A DNA stretch of 35,272 bases from Limnospira sp050045915 (GCA_050045915.1 JBNGCR010000038.1:1-35272), one strand, 5' to 3'; counted from the first letter of the stretch, positions 1-8,058 are shown. Numbers and translations: made by a program. The notes: generated by a model not told the origin, from the sequence alone.

Positions 1-765
1 CTACCCCTAGAATTTTGACACACTCGCGCCGCTCTCAGATATAGGTATCGGCGATCGGCTTTCGGCCGTCAGTTTGAGGGGGGTCGGGGGTGCGATCGCG
101 TTTCCGGGAATCAGTTGGCCTGGAATCCGGGTTGAGAAGTTGTTAAACTGGGTTTATCAATTTTCCCGAAAACTTGTAACCGATCGCAGATCGGCACTTC
201 ATGCCCTTGTAAACTTTACGAAATCATTTTGGCACAAGTTTTGTCAGCAAATCGGGTGGATGTACGGCGGTAAATATGTGAGTCCTAAAGATCTTATTTT
301 TGATGCCTCCGCACCACGGGGTCATCTCCCGTGCGTCTGGCCATCTGTGGTTCTTTCTGGTTGTTGCGTGTCAAGGTTAAGGGTCGGTCGGTGTCACTGG
401 TGTTATCTTCTCTCGCGCAGAGACTTGTAACCTGTAGTTAATATTCACTTCAGGCACTTGTCAACCCTTCATTTCCGGCAAATTTTTCACGCAAAAAAGT
501 GCTTAGAAACCGGGTTTCTATTAAAGTCCCTGGTTCTCAACTGACACTCTCATAGAAACCCGGTTTCTTTTCACCCCAATTTCTCACTCGCCCCCCTAGC
601 CCCCCAATTCTGGGGGGAACCGGAATCTCAAAGTCCCCCAAAGTTGGGGGATTTAGGGGGCTTGCGATCGCAAACCCTCCAAAACCCACCCCGGTCCGCC
701 GCCATCCCGGACGGAATCGAGCTACATTAAATCACAGGAAGCGATCGCCAACGTAGGTACACAGG
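1..765. other. Intergenic region without a convincing gene
   Basis: No open frame here has a recognisable domain, credible composition or ribosome binding site. A possible plus-strand promoter lies near the left edge: TTGACA at 15-20 and a GATATA/TATAGG-type -10 around 38-45. A hairpin CACGGG-7 nt-CCCGTG lies at 315-333 without a T-run. The words CTTGTAA and CTTGTCAA recur near 174, 204, 424 and 456. The right part holds palindromic repeats, listed separately. An untranslated RNA from the left promoter is possible but unproven. Confidence 0.5.
504..660. repeat. Dispersed palindromic repeats (AGAAACCGGGTTTCT and C-run/G-run hairpins)
   Basis: Two near-identical palindromes occur: TAGAAACCGGGTTTCTA at 504-520 and AGAAACCCGGTTTCT at 554-568. 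Variants appear at 30014-30030, 30064-30080 and 30160-30180. Next come two hairpins with C-run/G-run arms: CCCCCC(600-605)/GGGGGG(612-617) and CCCCCAA(635-641)/TTGGGGG(644-650). Similar C/G-run hairpins recur at 11553-11590, 19140-19156 and 25168-25182. Such short interspersed palindromes are common in cyanobacterial intergenic DNA; their function is unknown. Confidence 0.8.
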
Positions 766-2121
766 ATGGGTAGAGTATCGGATCTGGAAAATCGAGGAAA
801 CTGTAGCCCCCCGCCCTATCCCCCCCTTTTTCCGGCAGGAGTCGCGATCGCCGGGTCCCTCCTCTTCGTCGCCTGTAACCGCATCCCCCCCGACTCCACT
901 CAACCCCCCGCCGCCGAACCCGAAACCCCCGTCCCCACCCTGACCCTTTTGGGCGCCATGACGGGGGAACAGCAGAGGAAGCTGGAACTGGCCCTGGAAC
1001 CCTTCGTCGAAGAAACCGGAATCCGGGTCATTTACCAGGGCACCCACGCCTTCACCACCCTACTTCCCGTGCGATACGAAGCCGGAAAACTGCCCGACAT
1101 CGCCATTTTCCCCCAACCCGGCCTGATGGCCGACTACGCGCGACGGGGCCAACTCGTGCCCCTCGACAAAATCATCGATCGCGCCCAACTCGCCGCCGCC
1201 TACCCCCCCAACTGGCTGGAATTGGGCGGCGTCAACGGCAAAATTTACGGGATCTGGTATCGGGCCTCCGTCAAAAGCCTGGTCTGGTACGACCCCCAAG
1301 CCTTCCGAGACGCCGGATACACCGTCCCCGCCACCTGGGACGAACTGCAACAACTCTCCCGACAAATCATCGACGACGGCAACGTTCCCTGGTGTTTGGG
1401 AATGGAAAGCGGAGACGCCACCGGATGGGTAGGCACCGATTGGATCGAAGATATCATCCTCCGCACCTCCGGCCCGGAAATCTACGATCGCTGGGTCAAA
1501 CACGACATCCCCTTCACCCACCCCGCCGTCCGAGACGCCTTTGAAACCTTCGGCAATATCGCCCTCGACCCCAAATCCGTCGTCGGCGGCACCCTCGGCG
1601 TCCTCGCCATCCCCTTCGATCGCTCCCCGGACGGACTCTTCACCGACCCCCCCCAATGCTACCTGCACCGCCAAGCCAGCTTCATCTCCAACTATTTCCC
1701 CGAGGGCGTCGTTTTGGGCGAAGATGCCGACATCTTCCCCCTCCCCCCCATCGACGAAGAATTCGGCTTGCCCATTTTGGTCGGCGGCGACGTGGTATCC
1801 ATGTTCCGCGACACCCCGGAAGCCCGAAAATTGATGCGATACCTGGCCAGCCCCACCCCCCACCAAATCTGGGCGGAACTGGGGGGCTACCTCTCCCCCC
1901 ACCAGGGAGTCAGTTTGGACACCTACCCCGACGAAGTGACGCGGAAACAGGCGGAAATCCTCTCGGAGGCGGATGTCGTCCGCTTCGATGCCTCTGATAT
2001 GATGCCGGGAGTGGTGGGCACCGGGACATTTTGGAACGGCATCACGGACTATGTGGAAGGGGAAGATTTGGATACCGTGTTGGAACAGATTGATCGCAGT
2101 TGGCCGGAGTCTTCGCGGTAG
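766..2121 (+). CDS. ABC transporter sugar-type solute-binding lipoprotein
   Basis: A 451-residue extracellular solute-binding protein of the carbohydrate family 1 type, which would capture a sugar or compatible solute outside the cytoplasmic membrane. The N-terminus has a hydrophobic segment (about residues 23-36) ending in FVAC with Cys37, a somewhat loose lipobox, then a Pro-rich linker. The mature part shows family features: a 'PDIAIFPQPG' segment near residue 110, 'WYRASVKSLVWYDPQAF' and 'PATWDELQQL' around 165-192, and a C-terminal stretch with 'FWNGITDYV'. It most resembles binding proteins for alpha-glucosides or glucosylglycerol (AglE/GgtB-like); the substrate is inferred only from this resemblance. 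No permease or ATPase gene is adjacent, so it is an orphan here. ATG 766 is the only start that keeps the signal sequence; no clear Shine-Dalgarno is visible. Confidence 0.85.
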   Translation: MGRVSDLENRGNCSPPPYPPLFPAGVAIAGSLLFVACNRIPPDSTQPPAAEPETPVPTLTLLGAMTGEQQRKLELALEPFVEETGIRVIYQGTHAFTTLLPVRYEAGKLPDIAIFPQPGLMADYARRGQLVPLDKIIDRAQLAAAYPPNWLELGGVNGKIYGIWYRASVKSLVWYDPQAFRDAGYTVPATWDELQQLSRQIIDDGNVPWCLGMESGDATGWVGTDWIEDIILRTSGPEIYDRWVKHDIPFTHPAVRDAFETFGNIALDPKSVVGGTLGVLAIPFDRSPDGLFTDPPQCYLHRQASFISNYFPEGVVLGEDADIFPLPPIDEEFGLPILVGGDVVSMFRDTPEARKLMRYLASPTPHQIWAELGGYLSPHQGVSLDTYPDEVTRKQAEILSEADVVRFDASDMMPGVVGTGTFWNGITDYVEGEDLDTVLEQIDRSWPESSR

Positions 2122-2140
2122 GAGTGGGGGCGGAGGGGCA

Positions 2141-2176
2141 GAGGAGGCGGAGGAGGCAGAGGAGGCGGAGGAGGCA
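2141..2176. repeat. Purine-rich tandem repeat, 18-bp unit twice
   Basis: The unit GAGGAGGCGGAGGAGGCA is present twice without mismatch (a 9-bp subunit four times), 20 bp after the solute-binding protein stop. It is almost pure purine on the plus strand. A pyrimidine-rich tract of similar design lies at 2504-2568, so the two tracts flank the repeat elements between them in opposite strand sense. Confidence 0.9.
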
Positions 2177-2190
2177 GAGGGGGAAAGCTT

Positions 2191-2402
2191 ATATAGCAAC
2201 CACCCCGGCGGTTAGGATAGCTCTGGCAATTGGATTGTTGGGTGTATCAATCCGGACGGCTTTTTCGAGGAACTGTCTCCGAACTCACCCGCCTTGAAAT
2301 GAATTTCAAGGCTCATAGCAAAAGTCCACTCAAGTGGACTCGGTTGGATCTGTTGGATTTGTTGGATCTAGAGTGTCCGAACCACCTTGGCGGTTGCTAT
2401 AT
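2191..2402. mobile_element. MITE-like element, 11-bp perfect terminal inverted repeats, with class B two-hairpin core
   Basis: A 212-bp non-coding element bounded by ATATAGCAACC (2191-2201) and its exact reverse complement (2392-2402). Inside, in minus orientation, is a two-hairpin core. Stem 2 is GCCTTGAAAT-ga-ATTTCAAGGC (2291-2312), then a 10-nt spacer TCATAGCAAA (2313-2322), then stem 1 AGTCCACT-ca-AGTGGACT (2323-2340). The same core and related ends occur at 19252-19390 and 34973-35053. There is no transposase, so a MITE moved in trans by an unknown enzyme is the simplest reading. A TTA/TAT-type target duplication cannot be resolved. Confidence 0.7.
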
Positions 2403-2412
2403 TAGCCAGATC

Positions 2413-2490
2413 CGTACAAACTCCCCAATCATCTTCAGATGATTTTCGCTACAAGAAAAGGGAATTGATTCCCAAGCGGTCCGGATGTTC
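2413..2490 (+). repeat. Degenerate class A two-hairpin repeat
   Basis: Stem 1 AATCATCT-tc-AGATGATT (2427-2444) is intact and identical to the copy at 22841-22858. Stem 2 keeps only its centre, GGGAAT-tg-ATTCCC (2460-2473); the outer left arm has decayed and one extra base lies in the spacer region. Flanks CAGATCCG (about 2417) and CCGGATG (2481-2487) look like remnants of the TATCAGATCCGG ends seen at 22803-22920. It abuts the MITE at 2191-2402. Confidence 0.65.
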
Positions 2491-2503
2491 AACCCGTTTC
2501 TTT

Positions 2504-2568
2504 GCTTCCCCTCTTCCTCTGCTTCCCCTCTTCCTCTGCTCCCTCCGCTCCCTCCGCCCCCTCCCCCC
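2504..2568. repeat. Pyrimidine-rich tandem repeats
   Basis: A 17-bp unit GCTTCCCCTCTTCCTCT occurs twice (2504-2537), followed by GCTCCCTCC twice (2538-2555) and further C/T-rich sequence. It lies about 60 bp upstream of the MFS start. The strand bias is opposite to the purine repeat at 2141-2176. Confidence 0.85.
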
Positions 2569-2625
2569 AAACCCCAATTCTCCCTACACTGTTAATATAG
2601 ATGTCCCCGAAATGGTATTGATCCC

Positions 2626-3924
2626 TTGAACGCTCTATTTTCCATCGATCCCAAACTGCGACGCAGCCTCCTGACTTTATTTGTCGCCGGCCTATTTTTT
2701 TGGGCGGCGATTACCGCATTGCTGCCCACCCTCCCCCTCTACATCGAATATCTGGGGGGGACTAAACAGCAGATCGGTTTGGTGATGGGGGCGTTCGCTT
2801 TGGGACTGTTGCCCTCCCGGATCGGACTCGGGCCCCTGGCGGACGTGCGGGGGCGAAAGTTGGTGTTGGCGATTGGGGCGGCGGTGGGGACGATCGCGCC
2901 CCTGGGCTATTTATTCATGACTTCGATCCTCCTGATGGCGGCCCTGCGGGCATTTCACGGCATCAGTATCGCGGCGTTCACCATCGGCTACACGGCCCTC
3001 GTCACCGACCTGGCGCCGGACAACCGCCGGGGGGAAATCGTCGGCTACATGAGTCTGGTGGCCCCCATCGGCATGGCAATCGGGCCGGCTTTGGGGGGCT
3101 TCATTCAGGCTTCGATGGGTTATCCCTCCCTGTTTATCACCAGTGCGAGTTTGGGATTGGTGGCGGTGTTGGGGATTTCCCAGGTGTGGGAACCGCCGAA
3201 CGATCGCGCGATCGCATCCCAACCGCAACCGGGGCGATCGGGAATCCTCAACTATCTGGCCCGTTTGGGGAGTCCACCCCTGCGAATTCCGGCTTCGGTG
3301 ATGCTGATGGTGGGGTTGATTTTCGGAACCATCGTCACGTTCATTCCCCTCTACATCCAAGATTTGGGGTTAAATTTGAATGCGGGCCTGTTCTACACCA
3401 TGACTGCGATCGCCAGTTTTTCCGTCCGCCTGCCGATGGGCCGCGCCTCCGATCGCTACGGCCGGGGTATTTTTATACTGATCGGCTTGACCTGCTATCT
3501 GGTGACGATGATTATCCTCCGGTTCGCCGACGGCAATTTCGAGGTGCTGCTGGCGGGTTTATTTGAAGGGGCGGCGGCGGGAATCACCATCCCGATGATG
3601 CTGACGCTGATCGCCGATCGCTGTCCCCCCCGGGAACGGGGTTTGTTTTTCTCCGCCTGTCTGGGGGGATTCGATCTGGGACTGGCTTTGGCAGGCCCGA
3701 TTTTTGGGTCGATCGCCGAAGTGACGGGATACCGCCAACTGTTCGGCATCAATTCGGGTTTGGCGATATTGGCGATCCTCCTATTTCTCACCGGGTCTGC
3801 CCGAAACGTGCCGGAGTCCGTCCGCTTCGCCTTCGGCCGCGGCAAGGACGCCTACGCCCTGCTGTCTCCCATGGCGACGGACTCCCCCGAAACGGAGTGG
3901 GAGGATGAATTGATCAAAAAATAG
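2626..3924 (+). CDS. Major facilitator superfamily transporter
   Basis: A 432-residue integral membrane protein with about 12 hydrophobic segments in two halves, separated by a basic loop around residues 190-215. After TM2 comes 'GPLADVRGRKLVLAIGA', a good match to the MFS signature loop G-x3-D-x2-G-R-x-x; the second half repeats it as 'GRASDRYGRGIFILIG' near 272-287. It is probably a proton-driven drug or metabolite exporter of the DHA1 type; the substrate cannot be told. The likely start is TTG 2626, because the only nearby ATG (2612) meets a stop after five codons. A possible -10 TTAATATAG lies near 2592. A strong terminator follows immediately, so it seems to be a single-gene unit. Confidence 0.85.
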   Translation: MNALFSIDPKLRRSLLTLFVAGLFFWAAITALLPTLPLYIEYLGGTKQQIGLVMGAFALGLLPSRIGLGPLADVRGRKLVLAIGAAVGTIAPLGYLFMTSILLMAALRAFHGISIAAFTIGYTALVTDLAPDNRRGEIVGYMSLVAPIGMAIGPALGGFIQASMGYPSLFITSASLGLVAVLGISQVWEPPNDRAIASQPQPGRSGILNYLARLGSPPLRIPASVMLMVGLIFGTIVTFIPLYIQDLGLNLNAGLFYTMTAIASFSVRLPMGRASDRYGRGIFILIGLTCYLVTMIILRFADGNFEVLLAGLFEGAAAGITIPMMLTLIADRCPPRERGLFFSACLGGFDLGLALAGPIFGSIAEVTGYRQLFGINSGLAILAILLFLTGSARNVPESVRFAFGRGKDAYALLSPMATDSPETEWEDELIKK

Positions 3925-3950
3925 GGGCGATCCGCAGATCGCCCCTATTT
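3922..3950 (+). terminator. Intrinsic terminator hairpin after the MFS gene
   Basis: Perfect 11-bp inverted arms TAGGGGCGATC (3922-3932) and GATCGCCCCTA (3937-3947) with a CGCA loop, overlapping the MFS stop codon and followed by a short TTT. The tRNA-Arg gene ends just beyond on the opposite strand, so it may serve both directions. Confidence 0.7.
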
Positions 3951-3957
3951 GGCAAAC

Positions 3958-4030
3958 GGGCTAGGAGGGATTCGAACCCCCGACACCGTGGTCCGTAGCC
4001 ACGTGCTCTAGTCCACTGAGCTACAAGCCC
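3958..4030 (-). tRNA. tRNA-Arg (anticodon ACG)
   Basis: Read on the minus strand, 73 nt fold as a full cloverleaf. The acceptor arms are GGGCTTG and CTAGCCC, the D arm GCTC/GAGC, the anticodon stem CGTGG/CCACG with loop CTACGGA (anticodon ACG), and the T arm GGGGG-TTCGAAT-CCCTC. The 3' CCA is not encoded. ACG is normally modified to ICG and reads CGU/CGC/CGA Arg codons. Confidence 0.95.
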
Positions 4031-4056
4031 GAGCAGGCGTTTAACTGCCCGAGTTC

Positions 4057-4063
4057 TTATAAT
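4057..4063. promoter_or_regulatory. Candidate -10 element between tRNA-Arg and moaC
   Basis: TTATAAT lies in the 49-bp divergent gap. On the plus strand TATAAT (4058-4063) would start transcription only about 10 nt before the moaC ATG. On the minus strand TATAAG lies about 30 bp from the tRNA 5' end. I think the tRNA is the more natural target; a leader-poor moaC transcript is possible. Confidence 0.4.
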
Positions 4064-4079
4064 AGCACAGGTTTTCAAA

Positions 4080-4595
4080 ATGACAAACAATTTTTCCGAA
4101 AACAATCCCAAACCCCTGACCCACCTGGATTCCAGCGGTGAAGCCCGGATGGTGGACGTGTCGGAAAAGGCCAAAACCCGGCGGCGGGCGATCGCGGCGG
4201 GGTGGGTGCGGATGCTGCCGGAAACCCTGGAGGCGATCGCGGCGGGCAATGCCCCCAAGGGCGACGTCCTCACCACGGCCAAACTCGCCGGTATCATGGC
4301 GGCCAAACAGACCGCCCAACTGATCCCCCTGTGTCACCCCCTGCCCCTGGGCAAAATCGATGTCAACCTCACCCCCGACCCCCAACTTCCCGGCTATCAA
4401 ATTGAAGCGTCCGTGGTGACGACGGCGGAAACCGGGGTGGAAATGGAGGCGATGACCGCCGTTTCCGTCGCCGCCCTCACCCTCTACGACATGGCGAAGG
4501 GGTTGGAAAAGTCGATCGAAATTGGTTCGATCCGGTTGGTGAGTAAAAGTGGGGGGAAGTCGGGGGATTATTATGAGAGTCGGGAGGTGATTTGA
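4080..4595 (+). CDS. moaC: MoaC, cyclic pyranopterin monophosphate synthase
   Basis: 171 residues, the full family length. MoaC turns the MoaA product (3',8-cyclo-GTP) into cyclic pyranopterin monophosphate, the first stable intermediate of molybdenum cofactor synthesis, in the cytoplasm. The hallmark 'KQTAQLIPLCHPLPL' is at 76-90. By family alignment the catalytic residues are Lys60, His86 and the Asp137/Lys140 pair in 'YDMAKGLEKS'. The C-terminal 'SKSGGKSGDY' is also typical. ATG 4080 gives the standard N-terminus ending in 'HLDSSGEARMVDVSEK'. No other moa gene is adjacent; a MoeB-like gene lies 26 kb away. Confidence 0.96.
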   Translation: MTNNFSENNPKPLTHLDSSGEARMVDVSEKAKTRRRAIAAGWVRMLPETLEAIAAGNAPKGDVLTTAKLAGIMAAKQTAQLIPLCHPLPLGKIDVNLTPDPQLPGYQIEASVVTTAETGVEMEAMTAVSVAALTLYDMAKGLEKSIEIGSIRLVSKSGGKSGDYYESREVI

Positions 4596-4790
4596 AATTG
4601 GATGGAGTGTAATATCATCCGCAGATGACGCAGATTTCACAGATTTATTATTTCCTGTTAGCTGAGAATTGGCTCAAGATTTGTGGGATTAAGGTGAGTG
4701 ATTTCTCCCTGTCCTGGAGTGCTTGGAGTGGTGAAATTTTCCAAGTGCTCTCAACTCCGAAGCCGAAAACTGCGAGAATCCAAAAAAGAC

Positions 4791-4796
4791 TATAAT
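4791..4796 (+). promoter_or_regulatory. Candidate -10 box for the DUF4079 gene
   Basis: A perfect TATAAT lies 34 bp before the DUF4079 ATG; no good -35 is visible at 16-18 bp upstream (AACTGC at 4768-4773). The leader contains GAGAGGA (4820-4826), a usable ribosome binding site four bases before ATG 4831. Confidence 0.5.
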
Positions 4797-4830
4797 CTGG
4801 ATCGACACAATCGATGCTGAGAGAGGAAAC

Positions 4831-5307
4831 ATGGATGTGAGGGCTTTGTTGGAGCCGATCGCGGATTTTTTTGCGGGTTTCAACCTGCCGGAACCTGTCA
4901 TCGAGTGGGGACACCCGATGATGATGGGTATCGTCATTTTCGTGATGGGGAGTTTTGTCGGATATACCGGGTGGCGGGGGCGTCTGGCGACGGACAAAGA
5001 GGCCGCGATCGCCAGCCGTTCGGGACACCGCAAACTCGCGCCCTGGATGTTTCTATTTATGGCTTTGGGCTTTACCGGTGGCGTTTTATCCCTGGTGATG
5101 CAGGGGGAACCGATTTTTGAAAGTCCCCACTTTTGGACGGGTACGGCCGTTTTGGGGCTCTTGGGAGTCAACGGCGCCATCTCCCTGAGTCAATTTGGGG
5201 GCGATCGGCAAGGATGGCGGATGGCCCACGCCTACATCGGCAGCGTCGCTTTGCTGTTGATGGTGGTTCACACGGTCTTCGGCCTAAAATTGGGTTTGTC
5301 CATCTAA
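4831..5307 (+). CDS. DUF4079 family four-helix membrane protein
   Basis: 158 residues with four predicted transmembrane helices (about 26-47, 70-91, 103-122 and 134-153). This matches DUF4079, a family of cyanobacteria and plastid-bearing organisms. Several histidines sit in or near helices ('EWGHP' 26-30, 'SGHRKLAP', 'PHFWTG', 'MAHAYIGS', 'VVHTVFG'), a spacing like b-type cytochromes such as cytochrome b561, so haem binding is a reasonable but untested idea. The function of the family is not established. It has its own -10 box and GAGAGGA binding site, and ends 10 bp before the next gene, comEC, with which it may be cotranscribed. Confidence 0.85.
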   Translation: MDVRALLEPIADFFAGFNLPEPVIEWGHPMMMGIVIFVMGSFVGYTGWRGRLATDKEAAIASRSGHRKLAPWMFLFMALGFTGGVLSLVMQGEPIFESPHFWTGTAVLGLLGVNGAISLSQFGGDRQGWRMAHAYIGSVALLLMVVHTVFGLKLGLSI

Positions 5308-5317
5308 ATCTATCGCG

Positions 5318-7753
5318 ATGAATCAGACGGCAGCGATCGCCCTCGGGTTGGCCTACATTCTCGGATTGCTCGTTGCCCCATTTCCCTGGGGGGGCTACGT
5401 CCTCCTGGGGGTGGGGGTGGGAATGGCAGTCCTGACGACTCTGTGGCAGTACCAGTTGCGACGGCGCCGTCTGGCTTCTTCCCGGCGATCGAAAACCCGA
5501 ACCGGGCGGAAGCGAAGTTCCGCCCTCGCCCCCCAACCCGAGGCGGTTCCCCGCCCCCCGATCCGGCCGATGGCGTGGTTGGCGGCGGGACTGATCGGCT
5601 TCGGTGCCCCCCTGTATTTCCAGATGCAAAGCCCCGAACCGGCACCCGACGATATCAGCCAATATGTCGTATCGGGCGGCAACGTCGAAGATCTGCTGAT
5701 CACTGTGCGGGGAAAGGTGGACGGTTCCCCCCGCCTCACCCGTTCCGGCCAGACTCAATTTTGGTTGCGGACGAGGGAAATTAACGAAATTACCAGCACC
5801 GAAAGCCCCATCGAAGTCAGCAAACCCGTGTCGGGGAAACTCTACGTCACCGTGCCGGTTTTGCAAGGGACGGGCCTGCACCCCAACGAAACGGTCGCCG
5901 TGACGGGGACGCTCTACGCGCCCCAAGAGGCTCTCAATCCGGGCGGATTCAATTTCAAACGCTACCTGGCGCAGCGGGGGGCGTTTGCGGGGATGTACGG
6001 GCGCCATCTCGTCCAAAAGGAGGAGCAGGTTTGGGGGTGGTGGAAGGTGCGGCAGCGGATTCTCCGCGCCCAGGTTTATCGGTTGGGTGTGCCGAAAGGG
6101 ACGCTGCTGGCGGGGATGGTGCTGGGGCGGCGGGCGGTGGATCTTCCCCCGGAGATCGGCGATCGCTTCGTGGAGGTGGGGTTGGCTCACACCCTGGCGG
6201 CCTCCGGATTTCACGTCTCCCTGCTGCTGGGGGTGATTTTGGCGTTGACAGTGAGGTTGTCTTCGGTGCTGCGGTTGGGTATCGGCGCGATCGCACTTTT
6301 ATTTTATGTGGGATTGACGGGAGGATCGCCCTCGGTGTTGCGGGCGGCGCTGATGGGGGTGGCGGCATTGGTGGGTTTGGTGATGGACCGGCGGGTGCGC
6401 CCGCTGGCGGTGCTGTTGGGGGTGGCGGTTTTGCTGCTGCTGTGGAATCCGCTGCTGATTCAAAACCTCGGATTTCAGTTTAGCTTTTTGGCGACGTTCG
6501 GGCTGTTGGTGACGGTCCCGCCGCTGATCCGATCGCTCCAATGGCTCCCCCCGGTCATTGCAACTGGTATCGCCGTTCCCGTGGCGGCGGCGATTTGGAC
6601 GCTCCCCCTGCAAATTTACGTCTTCAACCTGGTGTCGCCCTACAGCATTTTGGTGAATATCCTGGCGGTCCCCTTCGTCACCGTCATCACTTTGGGGGGA
6701 ATGCTGACCGGTTTCGTCGCCCTCCTCTGGCCCTGGGGAGCCGCTCAGATGGCCCTGGCGCTGTACTATCCCCTGGAGGGCTTGATTTCGATGGTGGAAT
6801 GGTTCGGCGACTTGCCGGGAAATTCCTTGGCGGTGGGGGGGTTATCTCTGCTGCAACTGGTCGCCCTGTATGGTATCAATGGGGCGGTTTGGGCCTGGGG
6901 GAGCCTGCGGGAGGCGCGGAGTCGGGGAAAACAGCATCGCCGGCGCCGGGGTATCGGATTTTATCCCGCGGCGGCGAGTGTCCTGGTCGCGATCGCGATC
7001 GTGGCGGTTCCGGTGGCCTACGCCCAATTCACCCAATTTCGCGTCACGGTTCTGGCCGCCACCGACAAGCCGATTTTGGTGGTTCAAGATCGCGATCGCG
7101 TGTTGTTGCTCAACAGCGGGGATGAAAAAACGGTTCAGTATACGATACTGCCCTTCTTGATCGAACGGGGGGTCAATCAGATCGACTGGGCGATCGCCAC
7201 ACACCCCGAATTGAGATTGAATATCGGCTGGCTCCCACTTTTGCAGGAATTGCCCGTCCGGATTTTCTACGACACCCCCGCCCCTAAAGATGCCTACAAG
7301 CGTAGCGCAGACACCATCAAGGAAACCCTCGCCGCCCGCAACGGCGTGTATTTACCCTTGGAAGCCGAGACATCCTTGGAAGTGGGAACAACTCGGGTCA
7401 AACTGATCGAAGCGAAAATTCCTGTGGTGGAGTTGACGTTGGGCGATCGGCGCTGGCTGCTGCTCGGATCGACTTCCCTCGAAGAACAATCCCAGTTGCT
7501 CACCCAAAACGATAATTTATCGGAAATTGACATACTCTGGTGGTCCGGCGACTATTTGGCCCCCGATCTCCTCGAAACTCTCAAGCCCAAAGTCGCGATC
7601 GCCTCCTCTAACACCGTCAACCCCGAAATCGCCCAAATCCTCGAAAATCGCCAAATCCAACTCTTCTGGACCGCCCGAGACGGGGCCCTGCAGTGGACCC
7701 CCAACGAAGGCTTCTCCCCCGCACTGACGGCTGATGTGGGGAGTAGGGAGTAG
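5318..7753 (+). CDS. comEC: ComEC/Rec2-family DNA uptake channel with degenerate nuclease-like domain
   Basis: 811 residues. ComEC forms the inner-membrane channel that brings single-stranded DNA into the cell during natural transformation. Visible layout: N-terminal hydrophobic helices (1-60), an OB-like soluble region with DUF4131 character (about 120-235), and the polytopic 'competence' domain (about 245-530) with its signature 'LAHTLAASGFHVSLL' near 287-301. A C-terminal metallo-beta-lactamase-like region covers about 575-800. That region normally carries a TH-P-D-A-D-H type metal motif and an HHGS motif. Here the equivalents read 'ATHPELRLNIGWL' and 'LWWSGDYLAP', so the metal ligands appear lost although the fold seems kept. 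The frame is intact, so this looks like divergence rather than decay. It follows DUF4079 by 10 bp. Confidence 0.88.
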   Translation: MNQTAAIALGLAYILGLLVAPFPWGGYVLLGVGVGMAVLTTLWQYQLRRRRLASSRRSKTRTGRKRSSALAPQPEAVPRPPIRPMAWLAAGLIGFGAPLYFQMQSPEPAPDDISQYVVSGGNVEDLLITVRGKVDGSPRLTRSGQTQFWLRTREINEITSTESPIEVSKPVSGKLYVTVPVLQGTGLHPNETVAVTGTLYAPQEALNPGGFNFKRYLAQRGAFAGMYGRHLVQKEEQVWGWWKVRQRILRAQVYRLGVPKGTLLAGMVLGRRAVDLPPEIGDRFVEVGLAHTLAASGFHVSLLLGVILALTVRLSSVLRLGIGAIALLFYVGLTGGSPSVLRAALMGVAALVGLVMDRRVRPLAVLLGVAVLLLLWNPLLIQNLGFQFSFLATFGLLVTVPPLIRSLQWLPPVIATGIAVPVAAAIWTLPLQIYVFNLVSPYSILVNILAVPFVTVITLGGMLTGFVALLWPWGAAQMALALYYPLEGLISMVEWFGDLPGNSLAVGGLSLLQLVALYGINGAVWAWGSLREARSRGKQHRRRRGIGFYPAAASVLVAIAIVAVPVAYAQFTQFRVTVLAATDKPILVVQDRDRVLLLNSGDEKTVQYTILPFLIERGVNQIDWAIATHPELRLNIGWLPLLQELPVRIFYDTPAPKDAYKRSADTIKETLAARNGVYLPLEAETSLEVGTTRVKLIEAKIPVVELTLGDRRWLLLGSTSLEEQSQLLTQNDNLSEIDILWWSGDYLAPDLLETLKPKVAIASSNTVNPEIAQILENRQIQLFWTARDGALQWTPNEGFSPALTADVGSRE

Positions 7754-7852
7754 GGAAGGGGGAATGGGGAATGGGGAATGGCTTCCTCCGCCACTGTGGC
7801 TCTTGCTATTTCCCAAAATCCGTGCTAAGATTTTAGACTGACTTGCCCTATT

Positions 7853-7940
7853 GGAGAGGTGGCAGAGATGGTCGATTGCGACGGACTCGAAATCCGTTAG
7901 GGGCGTAAGCTCCTCGTGGGTTCGAATCCCACCCTCTCCG
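7853..7940 (+). tRNA. tRNA-Ser (anticodon CGA)
   Basis: 88 nt with acceptor arms GGAGAGG (7853-7859) and CCTCTCC (7933-7939) and discriminator G. The anticodon stem is ACGGA/TCCGT with loop CTCGAAA (anticodon CGA). A long class II variable arm and the T loop GTTCGAATC are present. It reads UCG codons. It lies between comEC and psaD on the same strand. Confidence 0.95.
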
Positions 7941-7988
7941 TTTTCCGAATGTTCCGATTGTGAAAGGTATTGCACCCCTCGGCTTTGC

Positions 7989-8058
7989 GTTCTGTAACGT
8001 TCTGTGTAACGGATCTTTACGATCGCTACAGGGGAAGCCGGCATCAGTGATAGGATGC
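7989..8058 (+). promoter_or_regulatory. psaD upstream region with direct repeat and inverted repeat
   Basis: The direct repeat GTTCTGTAAC (7989-7998) / GTTCTGTGTAAC (7999-8010) reads on the other strand as two GTTACA words 12 bp apart. This resembles the HLR1 elements bound by RpaB at photosystem I genes, but canonical HLR1 half-sites are 10 bp apart, so the match is loose. Further down, GGCATC (8039-8044) and GATGCC (8053-8058) form an inverted repeat about 27 bp before the psaD start. Confidence 0.35.

Noticed and set aside
74..430. 118-residue open frame on the plus strand
   Set aside because: No domain, no ribosome site, cysteine- and tryptophan-rich random-like composition; it also spans a hairpin. 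Treated as non-coding.
1060..2199. Long minus-strand open frame over the solute-binding protein gene
   Set aside because: Shadow of the real gene: rich in Gly, Val and Asp with a low-complexity start from the GAGGCG repeat; no family similarity.
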